DNA from: Bacillota bacterium
GTDB lineage: Bacteria; Bacillota; Sulfobacillia; JACIYH01
NCBI GenBank assembly: GCA_040757085.1
Contig: JBFLXJ010000017.1
Span: forward strand, 93,095-157,094
DNA: 64,000 nucleotides
Direction: 5' to 3'
The position numbers were made by a program, and so were the translations under genes. The notes beneath the pieces are model-generated. The model did no database searches and was not told the origin of the DNA. It saw nothing but the letters and a program-made list of their open reading frames with translations. The first letter of the stretch is position 1. Every line of letters starts with the position of its first letter. Below are positions 38,557-47,241 of the stretch, piece by piece.

Positions 38557-40692
38557 CTAACCGGAGGAGGCGGTCTTCACGGTGACGTATACGGTGTAGC
38601 CGGGTCCCTTCTTCTTGGGCCTTCTCTCCGTGGTCCATGCTCCCTTGCCGAACAGAGCGTCCAGCACCTGCGGCATCAGCCGGTATGCGTCGTGGTCCTT
38701 ATCCACCACGTGGTCCGGGAGGATCCCTTCGATCTCAACCTGTATGCCCTTCCAGGGATGGCCCTGAGTGCGCACCTTCTCGGGCAGGTCTGTCTCTTGG
38801 ATACGCTTGACCGCCTCTTCCACCCAAAGCTTCTGGGTATCCACCGGCGGCGTACCCGTGGTCTCGGCGCCCTCCCCTTCCTCGGAATCGGGCGCTGGCC
38901 CGGTGTGGCGGCCGGGGATGGAGGCGAGTCGCGTCGCGAAGGTAGCACGAAGTTGGGCGGCGTAGGTCGGTGCTGCGGGCCTGGTGTAGGTGGGGTCGGC
39001 GGCGGTGTACATCTTTTCGAAGGACATCACGCGGAGGGAGACGGGGTAGCTCTTGCCGCCCGCGCTGCTCCAGAAGACGCAGTGGCCGGGGATGGGTTCG
39101 TTGAGCAGGGCGCTCAGGATGTCGTCGCTGAAGTGGGCGTTCGCCTTCTTCAGGGCGAGGAGGTCGCCGGTGGAAAGCAGGTGGAAGACGAACCAGTTAT
39201 CCCCCTGGCTGAGTATCTCGTGGGGGATGCTGCCCGGCTGCTGGGTGATGAGGACGGCGCCCAGGTCGTACTTACGGCCCTCCTTCACCCAGGTGACGTA
39301 GGGGGCGTAGCCGGAGGTCCCGCCGGAGGAGCCCAGCACCGCCTGGGCCTCCTCCACCACGGCGATGACGGGGATGGTCTCGGGGTCGGCGCGGGTGAAC
39401 TGCTCCTGATTGTAGTCGAAGATCCGCTGCAGGATGAGGGCCGAGAGGATGAGTCCCGCCTGCCCGCGCATCTGGGAGAGGTCCACGATGCAGAGTTTGC
39501 CGGCCTTGAGGGAGTTGATGAGCATGTCCAGCACCTGGCTCCCGGGGTCGTGCAGCATCTTGACGATGGTGGTCATGTTGGCTCGCGCCGCCGCCATCTC
39601 TGCCTCTTGCGTCTTTTCCAGGTGGAGGAGTTCGCAGATGATGGCGGGGTCGGCCAGGTTGCCCTGGGCGTAGATCTCGTCCACCAGGCGGCTCCAGTCC
39701 GAGTCGTTCAGTTGCTTCAACCTGCGCACGTTCTGCTGGTCCTGCTTCTCTGGGGGCAGGGCGACGGAGACCACGTCCGCCGGGCGTAGCCTGCGGATGT
39801 CCAGCCTGATGTCCCCGGCGATGAAGGAGTCGTAGAAGGGGCTGGGACCCCTGCGGTTGGTGAAGAGGACCAGCTTGTCTTCCAGGTGCGGTACGTCGCA
39901 CAGGCCAGGGCGGTTCTGGTCGTCGGGCCAGAAGTACTCGCCCTCCGGGTCGAAGATGATGGTACCCACGGGGGCCCTGCGACCGCCGCGCTTCTCGACC
40001 GTGGGCGTATCCCGGTAGAGGCTGCTGAAGAGGAGCTTGGTGAGGTTGGATTTGCCGAAGCCGGCCCGGGCGAACACGAAGGTCCGGCGCGACACCAGAC
40101 CCCGGATGTCGAACTTGGGGGTGACCCTGGGGTGCCTGATCTGCATCCAGTCCTCCACGGTGATCAGCGGCTGTCCCCCGTTGACGTCATCTCCGGCAAA
40201 GATGTACTCGCCCAGGGCCAGGTAGCCCAGCTCGGCGCCAGGGAGGTTGTGGCCGGCCACCTCCCGCAGCACGTCTTCTGCCAGGAAGGCCACCTTGCTG
40301 CCCAGGTGGGGGAGCCGGCGGTGGGAGGCGGCGAAGACGAGGCGGTCGCCGACCACCCGGACCACTCCCAGTACCCGTATGTTGATGCGGTACTTGAGGT
40401 AACGCTCGCGCAGTTCCTCCGGTATGGGGCGGTCCTCGGCTACCGCCCTCACCCCGTAGTCTTCGCCCTCGCTTGAGGTCAGGCGACCTTCGGCGGAGAT
40501 GGAGCAGATCCTCCCCAGCACGGCTTCGCTCTCGGTTTCCAGTTGCACCACCACGAACTGGCCGTGCATGGGGCTGTTCTGGTAGTCCTCCCGGTAGGGC
40601 AGGACCAGGTCGGCGTGGAATTCCAGCCCGCCTTCACTGAACCCCCGGAAGATGCCCGCCACCTGTTCCCTGCGGAATAGCTTCAGGCTCAT
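38557..40692 (-). CDS. herA: HerA-like hexameric DNA-translocase ATPase
   Basis: Predicted 711-residue ATPase of the HerA/FtsK-like group (DUF87). An N-terminal HAS-barrel-like beta domain (FHADLVLPYREDY, GQFVVVQLETESEAVLGRI) is followed by Walker A ARAGFGKSN (about 208-216), IIFDPEGEYF, Walker B VIAVVEEAQAVLG and VLITQQPGSIPHEILSQG, all typical of HerA. HerA pumps double-stranded DNA and works with the NurA nuclease. The start overlaps the nurA-like stop by 4 bases. The charged tail (about 610-711) with TTERRPKKKGPGYT is extra and may contact a partner or DNA. Confidence 0.88.
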   Translation of the reverse strand: MSLKLFRREQVAGIFRGFSEGGLEFHADLVLPYREDYQNSPMHGQFVVVQLETESEAVLGRICSISAEGRLTSSEGEDYGVRAVAEDRPIPEELRERYLKYRINIRVLGVVRVVGDRLVFAASHRRLPHLGSKVAFLAEDVLREVAGHNLPGAELGYLALGEYIFAGDDVNGGQPLITVEDWMQIRHPRVTPKFDIRGLVSRRTFVFARAGFGKSNLTKLLFSSLYRDTPTVEKRGGRRAPVGTIIFDPEGEYFWPDDQNRPGLCDVPHLEDKLVLFTNRRGPSPFYDSFIAGDIRLDIRRLRPADVVSVALPPEKQDQQNVRRLKQLNDSDWSRLVDEIYAQGNLADPAIICELLHLEKTQEAEMAAARANMTTIVKMLHDPGSQVLDMLINSLKAGKLCIVDLSQMRGQAGLILSALILQRIFDYNQEQFTRADPETIPVIAVVEEAQAVLGSSGGTSGYAPYVTWVKEGRKYDLGAVLITQQPGSIPHEILSQGDNWFVFHLLSTGDLLALKKANAHFSDDILSALLNEPIPGHCVFWSSAGGKSYPVSLRVMSFEKMYTAADPTYTRPAAPTYAAQLRATFATRLASIPGRHTGPAPDSEEGEGAETTGTPPVDTQKLWVEEAVKRIQETDLPEKVRTQGHPWKGIQVEIEGILPDHVVDKDHDAYRLMPQVLDALFGKGAWTTERRPKKKGPGYTVYVTVKTASSG

Positions 40693-41852
40693 GACGCACC
40701 TCCCATGCCGACCTCGGGGTGAAGTCGGGCCTCATCCAGGATCCCCCGCTTGTCGGGGGGTAGCAGGTCGCGCACTGCCTGGTAGATCTCGTCCTGCAGG
40801 ATGGTGAGGTCGAAGCCGGTCACCTGGGCGTACTCGTGGGCTTTCTGCAGGCACCGCGGGTAGAGGGGCACGGGGAAGCCCGCGATGGCGTCCGCCAGCA
40901 GATACCCGAATATCTCGCCTGCGCTCTCGCTCTGGGAGGAGAAGACGTCTATCGTCCAGATGGGGTCTCCCGGTCGGGATCCAAAGCGCACGAAGTACAT
41001 GTCGCCGGCGACGAACTTGGGCGCCTCGCGTTCGCCGCCTTCGGCCTCGGGCCCGCGAGCCCACTCGGGCCAGACGAAAGCCTTTGCCTCCATCTCTCTG
41101 GGCACGCGCACGTAGCAGGGTTCATCACGGAGCATCACACCCTCGATGGCCAGGGCCAGGCGGTAGCGCTCGAGCACCTTGCTGCGCTTGGCGATCCCCA
41201 CCAGGTAGATGCGCCGCCGCTGCATCCGCCAGACCCTCTCGATCGCTTCCTCTATCTTCTGGCGCCACCTGATGAACAGCTCCCCGCGGAATACCTTGCT
41301 GCGCAGCATCCCGTCCCGCACGATGAGGGTATCCGTGGCGAAGGAGTGGTTGCGGATGCGGTCGTAGAGGACCGCCCACTCGCACAGGTCGCGGTAGACC
41401 TGAATCCATGAGGGCGAAACCATTTCCGGGTGCTCCCTGATCATGCTCGCCGGGGGGATCATGGGGCTCAGATTCCACAGCAGGGGCGGATCCACACCCA
41501 GTTCGGTCATCATGACCCCCAGCGCGGTTTTCGGCTTTCCGTCGGGGGTGAACTGGGCCCGGCTGAGGGCTTCCGTGTCCGTGGTGGGGGAAACGCATTC
41601 GATGTGGTGCTCCTGCCCGTAGGAGTCGACCACGCGCACGAACTGCATGAAGAAGGGGTCGAACAGGAGCCGGTTGTTTCCCCCATCACTTCCCACCAGC
41701 GAGACCGCCGTGGTCGACCGGGGCCGTATAGGTTTGACGTTCCCGGCCAGGGGGCGCACCTCGCGGCACAGGTCCTCCAGCACCCTGCGGTCTTCCTCCG
41801 CCCGGCGGGCGATCAGCTCGCGCACCTGCCTCAGGGTTTCCGGTTCCAGCAT
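40689..41852 (-). CDS. nurA: NurA-domain nuclease
   Basis: Predicted 387-residue nuclease. The NurA hallmark GSDGGNNRLLFDPFFMQFVR (Asp near residue 56) is followed by a second conserved acidic block, TLIVRDGMLRSKVF near 175, and a C-terminal YPRCLQKAHEYAQ stretch. NurA cuts or resects DNA only when coupled to HerA, which is encoded next with a 4-base overlap. ATG 41852 sits 2 bases after the methyltransferase stop and uses GGAGG inside that gene's end. The pairing with a methyltransferase suggests action on unmodified foreign DNA rather than general repair. Confidence 0.82.
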   Translation of the reverse strand: MLEPETLRQVRELIARRAEEDRRVLEDLCREVRPLAGNVKPIRPRSTTAVSLVGSDGGNNRLLFDPFFMQFVRVVDSYGQEHHIECVSPTTDTEALSRAQFTPDGKPKTALGVMMTELGVDPPLLWNLSPMIPPASMIREHPEMVSPSWIQVYRDLCEWAVLYDRIRNHSFATDTLIVRDGMLRSKVFRGELFIRWRQKIEEAIERVWRMQRRRIYLVGIAKRSKVLERYRLALAIEGVMLRDEPCYVRVPREMEAKAFVWPEWARGPEAEGGEREAPKFVAGDMYFVRFGSRPGDPIWTIDVFSSQSESAGEIFGYLLADAIAGFPVPLYPRCLQKAHEYAQVTGFDLTILQDEIYQAVRDLLPPDKRGILDEARLHPEVGMGGAS

Positions 41853-41854
41853 GG

Positions 41855-43039
41855 CTACGCCTCCAGTCGGGCTACCAGGTCCACCTCTTCGACGGCGGTT
41901 CCCGCCCGGCAGAATTGTTCGGCCTGCCGTTTCCCCCGGGTGGAGGGGCCGGCGCTGCGCACCTCTTTGACGGACCAGCCGCAGTCGGCAAGGGCCAGGG
42001 TTCTCATGAGGACCTCTGTCCCGCTGTAGCGGGCACTGGGTATGCACCCGAAGCGCACCACCAGGCGGGCCCCCGGTGCGCAAAGGCGGGAAACGGCCCG
42101 CCATACCTGGGCCAGGGCACCCGCGAAGGCCTCACCGCTCAGCTGGCCGATCTGACCTTCACATGAGTAATCGACCGTGCTGGGCCCGCCCACGAACCAG
42201 TTGCGCAGCCACTGGTCGGGTACATAGTTCCGCATCCGCATGTAAGGTGGCGAAGTCACCACCCAGCGGAACCGTTCGGGCAAAACGTGCTCGTCGAGTC
42301 TCCTGCTGTCATCCTCCATTATCCACCCGGGGGTGCGCGGCGGTATGGTCCCGAAGAAGCGGCGCGCGCGCCGAGATACTACCTCTAGCACGCTGACCCT
42401 GGGCGGCTTCAGGCCGCGCTTGAGCCAGAAATTGACGGCGCTGTTCGGCTTGGTTGCATACGTGCGGGGCATCTGGTTGGACAGGTAAGCGGCCCCGGTT
42501 TTCTGCAGGGGGCCGTGCAGGGCGCCCAGCATGATCCCACGTAAGGCAACCTGGGGCTCGGTGATGCATTCCCGTAACAGGGCTTCGCGGACCTTACAGA
42601 TCTCAAGGAGCGTTGCAGGGTGGTAGCACAGGTCCCAGAAGGGTCCGGTGGGTACGTCTGCGGGCTCAGCGTCGGCTTGCAGGATGCGGGCGCACAGGGC
42701 GGTGACTTCCTCGGGGGTGACCTGCACCATCTTGGCGGCTGCGATGGCGACGGCTACGCGGCACCGGTCGACCCCCACCGAGGGCAACCCGAGCAACCTC
42801 GCAGCGTAGTTGGTGGTCCCCCGGCCGCAAAAGGGGTCGAGCACCCACTCGCCCGGTCCTGCCTGGCTCAGGTGGGCCAGCGGGAAATCCAGGGGGAACA
42901 TGGAGAAATAGGGGCAAATGCCGTTCAAGCGGAGCATCTCCGCGGGGAAGCCCGCCACGGGGTCGTCCTCGGGTTCGTCATGTGCTGCGTTTTGTATTAC
43001 GTTGACATCCGCAGGCTGACAGCAATTCCAGGCCCCCAT
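41855..43039 (-). CDS. DNA N4/N6 amino-methyltransferase of the NurA-HerA operon
   Basis: Predicted 394-residue DNA methyltransferase. The SAM-binding motif VLDPFCGRGTT is near residues 67-76 and the catalytic TSPPYMRMRNYVPDQWL near 260. This is the motif order of small amino-methyltransferases making 4-methylcytosine or 6-methyladenine. The middle (QMPRTYATKPNSAVNFWLKR) may recognise the target. ATG 43039 follows GGAGAGGACA. It is the first gene of the operon with nurA and herA, and would mark self DNA if they form a restriction-like system. Confidence 0.82.
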   Translation of the reverse strand: MGAWNCCQPADVNVIQNAAHDEPEDDPVAGFPAEMLRLNGICPYFSMFPLDFPLAHLSQAGPGEWVLDPFCGRGTTNYAARLLGLPSVGVDRCRVAVAIAAAKMVQVTPEEVTALCARILQADAEPADVPTGPFWDLCYHPATLLEICKVREALLRECITEPQVALRGIMLGALHGPLQKTGAAYLSNQMPRTYATKPNSAVNFWLKRGLKPPRVSVLEVVSRRARRFFGTIPPRTPGWIMEDDSRRLDEHVLPERFRWVVTSPPYMRMRNYVPDQWLRNWFVGGPSTVDYSCEGQIGQLSGEAFAGALAQVWRAVSRLCAPGARLVVRFGCIPSARYSGTEVLMRTLALADCGWSVKEVRSAGPSTRGKRQAEQFCRAGTAVEEVDLVARLEA

Positions 43040-43372
43040 TGTCCTCTCCCCATGGCTCAGCCCATCGCGCTGCCTTTCTCTCGCCCCGGCTCACGCCGCC
43101 GCGCGAAACCCCTGCCACATCGTGCAGCCACCGCGTACCCCATATGCCCCCGCTTGTCGTAGGATTGGTAACCCATTGCGCTATCTGAAGAGTACCAAAC
43201 CTGGAACACCTTATCAACGGTACCAGCGGTCGGGTGTGGCGGCCGCGCCGAGCCGGCAAAGGGGTACCTCCGCCAACCGTGGCGGAGTAGGAGGAACGGG
43301 GTCGTACACGTCACGGTGGGAGGCCTTGCCACTGCGTTCCCCATAACCTTGTTCCGGCAATACGGGGGATGG
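43040..43372. other. Upstream region of the methyltransferase-NurA-HerA operon
   Basis: Non-coding; expected to carry the operon promoter on the minus strand. No consensus pair was recognised. Confidence 0.35.
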
Positions 43373-43579
43373 ACCTGGGGTGACCTGGGCTTCGCGGAGT
43401 TGGCCGGCCCTCACCTCCGAAAGTCTGAGTGACACGGTTAAACCGTGTAAAGCCTGGGATGGCTCAGCGTGAATGTCGTACGAGGCGAGCCGGAGGTGCA
43501 AGCGTTGCCAGCGCGTGGCTGCGTCGTGCGCGGCCTCGGCCGCCTTTCGAAGGTCGCCGCGAATGACCCTGGCAGCCAC
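43373..43579 (-). pseudogene. Possible decayed fragment, helical protein
   Basis: On the minus strand about 70 residues read as natural helical protein (GDLRKAAEAAHDAATRWQRL, ALHGLTVSLRLSEVRAGQL). The pattern recalls DUF4363/YpjB-like sporulation proteins, where paired helices surround a W-x-R-L core. Flanking residues in the frame look random and there is no proper start, so it is a fragment if real. Confidence 0.25.
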
Positions 43580-43858
43580 GTCGAGCCGATTCCTTTCGGA
43601 AGCTCCCCTCGAGCAGACCCCGGGCACACGCCAGGGCTATCCGCGCGAGGGAAACCCGCCCTGAGAGTTCATCCGCTGCCACTACCGCCGAAATGGGCGG
43701 GTGCCGCGCTGCACAGAATCGACATGCGGGATGGGCAAACCTGGAACCTACTGGCAAGAGCCCACTCCCTGCACCCCACCCACCCCTAAAGGTACCGTCC
43801 CCCCCGAGATCGCGACTCTGCTCCACCGGGCAGGGGCCACCCGCTCCACGTCCGAGTG

Positions 43859-44593
43859 TCAGACGCCCCAGGCCCGGTCGTAGTACACGCCGGACGGCCC
43901 GAGCATGGAGCGGGGCTTGCAGATCAGCTCGCGGATCTCCAGGCCGTACCTGGGATGGAACACGGCATCCGAATACGAGGGCTTGATGACCACGGCGGTG
44001 TCCAGCCCCTGCTCCATACCCCCGAAGGCCACCACTTCCCCATCGACGGGGATGGCCCCGGCGTCGGCCGCCGTCAGGGTGGCGAAAACCGCCACCTTCA
44101 GGCCCGCGCAGAAGAGGAACAGCGTCTCCTTCATCACCGTCTTGGCACCAGGGACCCCGAGGTGCCTGGCTATAGAAGCATCGACCTCGCAACCCAGGTC
44201 GGTCCCCTGTATCACCCGTACCCCCCGTCCTTCGAGCCTGTCGCGGATGGTCGGATCGAAGGTGATCGTCTTAAGGCCCTTCCGCCGCCACTCTTCCCAG
44301 CGGGCTCTGAGTTCAGGCACTTCCCGCCAGTGGGCGGCATCGGGTGGGTCCCCCGTCACGTCCCAGGCGCCCCCGGCGCGAAAGGTCACGCATACCAGCC
44401 GCGGTTTCTCCCCCACCCCGAGTTGCTCCAGCTTCTCAAAGGCGCGCCAGGCACTTTCCCCCGTCAGCGACGGCACCACCAGGTGCCCGGCGCCCAGTTC
44501 CACGGCGCGGGCGATACCCAACTCCAGGGTTCTCTCCGTGTTGACCGGGCCCGGCCTGGCAAAGTAATGGACCCACTTGCCGGCATCCTCCAT
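43859..44593 (-). CDS. Pyruvate-kinase C-terminal-domain-like protein (COG1751)
   Basis: Predicted 244-residue protein resembling the stand-alone alpha/beta domain of pyruvate kinase. NTERTLELGIARAVELGAGH and LVVPSLTGESAWRAFEK match the typical start, and GLDTAVVIKPSYSDAVF the C-terminus. It lacks the catalytic barrel, so it is not a pyruvate kinase. In relatives its role is undefined, perhaps binding a phosphorylated effector. ATG 44593 follows AGGAGG. Confidence 0.8.
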   Translation of the reverse strand: MEDAGKWVHYFARPGPVNTERTLELGIARAVELGAGHLVVPSLTGESAWRAFEKLEQLGVGEKPRLVCVTFRAGGAWDVTGDPPDAAHWREVPELRARWEEWRRKGLKTITFDPTIRDRLEGRGVRVIQGTDLGCEVDASIARHLGVPGAKTVMKETLFLFCAGLKVAVFATLTAADAGAIPVDGEVVAFGGMEQGLDTAVVIKPSYSDAVFHPRYGLEIRELICKPRSMLGPSGVYYDRAWGV

Positions 44594-44632
44594 TGCGCTG
44601 ACCTCCTCTTGAAACGCCAGTTCCGACTCTAA

Positions 44633-44824
44633 TCATCTCTCCTCCGTGCGGCAAGCACCACCCTGTATCGCGTATTGCCCTCCTTGATAGGTGGGTGGGA
44701 AGACCTTATCTTCCGGCCCCCCAGCAGGGATAAGCCGGCTACGGACTCGGATACCGGCGCTGCCCCCCCGAACAAACCTTTCAAGTTCATCTAGCGTCGG
44801 GTGGGCACAGTCCATCTTAGACAT
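44633..44824 (-). CDS. Small hypothetical protein
   Basis: Predicted 63 residues with a strong ribosome site (GGGGAGG) 9 bases before ATG 44824. The start CAHPTLDELERFVRG resembles the first helix of zinc-finger anti-sigma proteins, but no second cysteine pair or membrane segment follows. It is either a small unknown protein or a shortened anti-sigma factor. Confidence 0.4.
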   Translation of the reverse strand: MSKMDCAHPTLDELERFVRGGSAGIRVRSRLIPAGGPEDKVFPPTYQGGQYAIQGGACRTEER

Positions 44825-45170
44825 ACTGGCGTCCTCCCCTCATTCTCATTGCACACAGCCGATCCTCGTGGAAATGGGCAGATATTGGCGCTTCTACAGA
44901 TCCCACCCCCCCTCCCGTTTGGCCACGGGCCGACAACCGAGATCGCAGCGCCGCACAACCCGGCGGGGCGCGGGCGAATCCCGCTCAGAGCAGCGGAAGG
45001 GTCTTTGGGTGACAAGGCCCACGCTTCGGGCTCCCGGGTCCCCGCAAGTTGCTGGTCCACGGCCCCGGAAACCTCACCGCCATCATGGCCCAGACAAGGA
45101 TGCCTCATCCAGTCCGTCAACAAGTGACGGACCTCCACTCACCTGGCGGCTGCAGCAGAGCCGTCGGCTA
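44825..45170. other. Intergenic region, no feature recognised
   Basis: Open frames here have no ribosome sites or family resemblance, and no terminator or RNA was identified. Confidence 0.4.
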
Positions 45171-45800
45171 CTATCTCTTGCTTTTGGGGGAGATCAGAGT
45201 CAGGTCTGCCGTGGCCTTCCTGACGATCTCCGGGTTATCCCTTCTCACGATCCGCACCACCGCAGTCCTTCCGGTCAGGCGTGTGGTCTCATTTCCCACG
45301 GTAAACACATAATCCCGTGCCACTGTTCTCCCAAATACCCAAAACCCCGCCCGATCTAGCTCCTCGATCATCCGCCCAAGCTCGTACCCTACTCTTACCC
45401 GCTCCGCCGGACTCACCTCGTCCAGCACGTCACAGTCCCCTAACAGGCCGCAAAACCCGCTCACCAAGGCCACTTCATCTTCTGATACCAAGTCGTCGTG
45501 GGATAGGTCGAGGAACGCTGCCCCCACGACAATCGACAGGATCTCGTTACCGCTTGTTACCCGTGGGAGCAAAGTCTGATCTTCTTTCGTCGGCCGAGGC
45601 TTGGCCCTGAGCGCTTCAAGGTCAACGCCAAGGGCTTCGGCCACCGCCTTAACGCTTGCAAACGATACGGCCTCACCCTTCTCGATCCTCTGGACGGTCC
45701 GCACGCCTATCTTGGCGATTTCCGCAAGTTGTTCCTGCGTCCAAGCCCTCTTTTCCCTCAGATAGCGGACAGTCCTCGGGTTGATCGTTACCCTGCCCAT
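45171..45800 (-). CDS. XRE-family transcriptional regulator
   Basis: Predicted 209-residue regulator. The N-terminal helix-turn-helix spans about residues 7-62 (LREKRAWTQEQLAEIAKIGV, RTVQRIEKGEAVSFASVKAV), a Cro/CI-type DNA-binding domain. The C-terminal 140 residues are a separate alpha/beta domain (VALVSGFCGLLGDCDVLDEV) that I do not recognise and which may sense a signal. ATG 45800 follows GAGGAGGTGA. It probably controls itself and perhaps neighbours. Confidence 0.8.
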   Translation of the reverse strand: MGRVTINPRTVRYLREKRAWTQEQLAEIAKIGVRTVQRIEKGEAVSFASVKAVAEALGVDLEALRAKPRPTKEDQTLLPRVTSGNEILSIVVGAAFLDLSHDDLVSEDEVALVSGFCGLLGDCDVLDEVSPAERVRVGYELGRMIEELDRAGFWVFGRTVARDYVFTVGNETTRLTGRTAVVRIVRRDNPEIVRKATADLTLISPKSKR

Positions 45801-46183
45801 CTCCGCGTCACCTCCTCAAACGTCGCAGATCCAATTTGCGCGAAAGTACGCGGAGCAGTCAACGCCAACAACATGCGAGTCTAGCGCAAGGAGCCCGCAA
45901 CCTTCGCGCCACGTTGGGAACCTCGGGAGCCGAGCGACCGCCACAGCCAGTTCAGCCCCCGACCGACAGGGTTCAGCGCCACCGCGTCACCGAAGCCCAA
46001 GCCTATTCGGGCCCGGCTAATCGCACGCGACACATGGTGGTCACAAGAGGCGTGGGGACACTGCCTCCGGCGGCAGTCTGCGCCGGGAGATCATCAGAGT
46101 AATGCTTGCATAGTGTCGTCTGAACCCGCACGACAATCACCAACAGCACCGCGTCGGAGGCGGGGCCGGGGACCCCGGAAACG
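45801..46183. other. Intergenic region upstream of the XRE regulator
   Basis: Minus-strand TTGACT near 45860 could be the -35 of the regulator gene, but no good -10 follows. TGCG/CGCA-type short inverted repeats occur near 45870-45885. No gene recognised. Confidence 0.35.
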
Positions 46184-46698
46184 GTGGAGCTACTGGCGAT
46201 CGCGGTGAAGTACAATGCGGTGCGCTGCCGGAGGCTCACCGACGGCGGCATCGTGACTTTCGGCCAGTGGGCGGCGTGCGGGACGAAGCCGAGGGCCAGA
46301 TCCTCACCGTCGTGCCCATCAAGGAATGGAGCTACATGCAGGGTCACTACTTGTCGGGCAAGGTGGTGGCCGCGCGCGTGGACATGGCCGCGGTGGCAGC
46401 CCGTTTCGGGCTCCCGCCCCTTGTCCTGCACCCCGAAGGCATTTGGGATCCCCTACAAGAACACTGGCTGGCGGCGGACCTGGACGAGATCCTCGCGGAA
46501 GAGGGCGTGGCGGCGGACCTGGACGAGGTGCTCGCCGAGGAGGACGGCGCGGAAGATAGGGTCCGCGAGGTGGAGGTCCCGCTGGTGGGGGGAGCCGTGC
46601 ACCCGAATGGGGATCTCGTCGAAGTTCCCGGGGGGAGCAGAACCGGCCTGTACGACACCGGGACGGGCGAGTTGATCCCCGACGAGCGTGGGAGGTGA
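46184..46698 (+). pseudogene. Frameshifted conserved hypothetical gene
   Basis: The N-terminus (ELLAIAVKYNAVRCRRLTDG) and the remainder (FRPVGGVRDEAEGQILTVVP, then YLSGKVVAARVDM) lie in different frames that join near 46260, where a one-base change would restore a protein of about 170 residues. The acidic segment DLDEILAEEGVAADLDEVLAEEDGAED contains an internal duplication. The type resembles uncharacterised bacterial proteins seen next to small-gene operons. The nitroreductase gene starts 7 bases later. Confidence 0.5.
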
Positions 46699-46704
46699 CG
46701 CCCG

Positions 46705-47214
46705 GTGGATGCCATGGAAGCACTGCGGGGAAGGAGGAGCATACGCAGGTACACCGCGGAGCCGGTGCCGGAAGCCCTCACGGTGGAGATACTGCAAGCC
46801 GCTATGAGCGCCCCTTCGGCGGGGAATCAACAGCCCTGGCACTTCGTGGTGATTACCGACCGTCGACTCCTCAACGAAATCCCCCGCTTTCACCCCTACG
46901 CCCAGATGTCAAGGGAAGCAGCGGTCGCCATCCTGGTCTGTGGTGACCTCCACCGGGACCGCCTGGACGGCTTCTGGGTGCAGGATTGCTTGGCGGCCAC
47001 GGAAAACATCCTCATCGCCGCTCATGCCCGGGGCCTGGGAGCGGTGTGGGTGGGCGTCTATCCCAGGGAGGAGCGCGTGGCCGCTTTCCGGCGGTTGCTG
47101 GGGATTCCGGAGCACGTGGTTCCCTTCGCCCTGGTGCCCATGGGCTTTCCGGCGGAGCAGAAGCCGCCTGCCGACCGGTACGACCCGGGGCGGGTGCACT
47201 GGAACGGGTGGTAA
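46705..47214 (+). CDS. Nitroreductase family protein
   Basis: Predicted 169-residue FMN-dependent oxidoreductase. The family start RRSIRRYTAEPVP, the flavin-binding SAPSAGNQQPWHFVVI and DCLAATENILIAAHARGLG followed by GIPEHVVPFALVPMGFP are all present. Such enzymes reduce nitro, quinone or flavin substrates with NAD(P)H. Length is normal for the short clostridial type. GTG 46705 follows GGGAGGTGA by 8 bases. The substrate cannot be inferred. Confidence 0.92.
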   Translation: MDAMEALRGRRSIRRYTAEPVPEALTVEILQAAMSAPSAGNQQPWHFVVITDRRLLNEIPRFHPYAQMSREAAVAILVCGDLHRDRLDGFWVQDCLAATENILIAAHARGLGAVWVGVYPREERVAAFRRLLGIPEHVVPFALVPMGFPAEQKPPADRYDPGRVHWNGW

Positions 47215-47241
47215 CGTACGCCGGTCCCGGGCCCTGGCGGC

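Noticed and set aside
38455-40476. Long plus-strand frames opposite herA
   Set aside because: No motifs; HerA on the minus strand has complete ATPase signatures.
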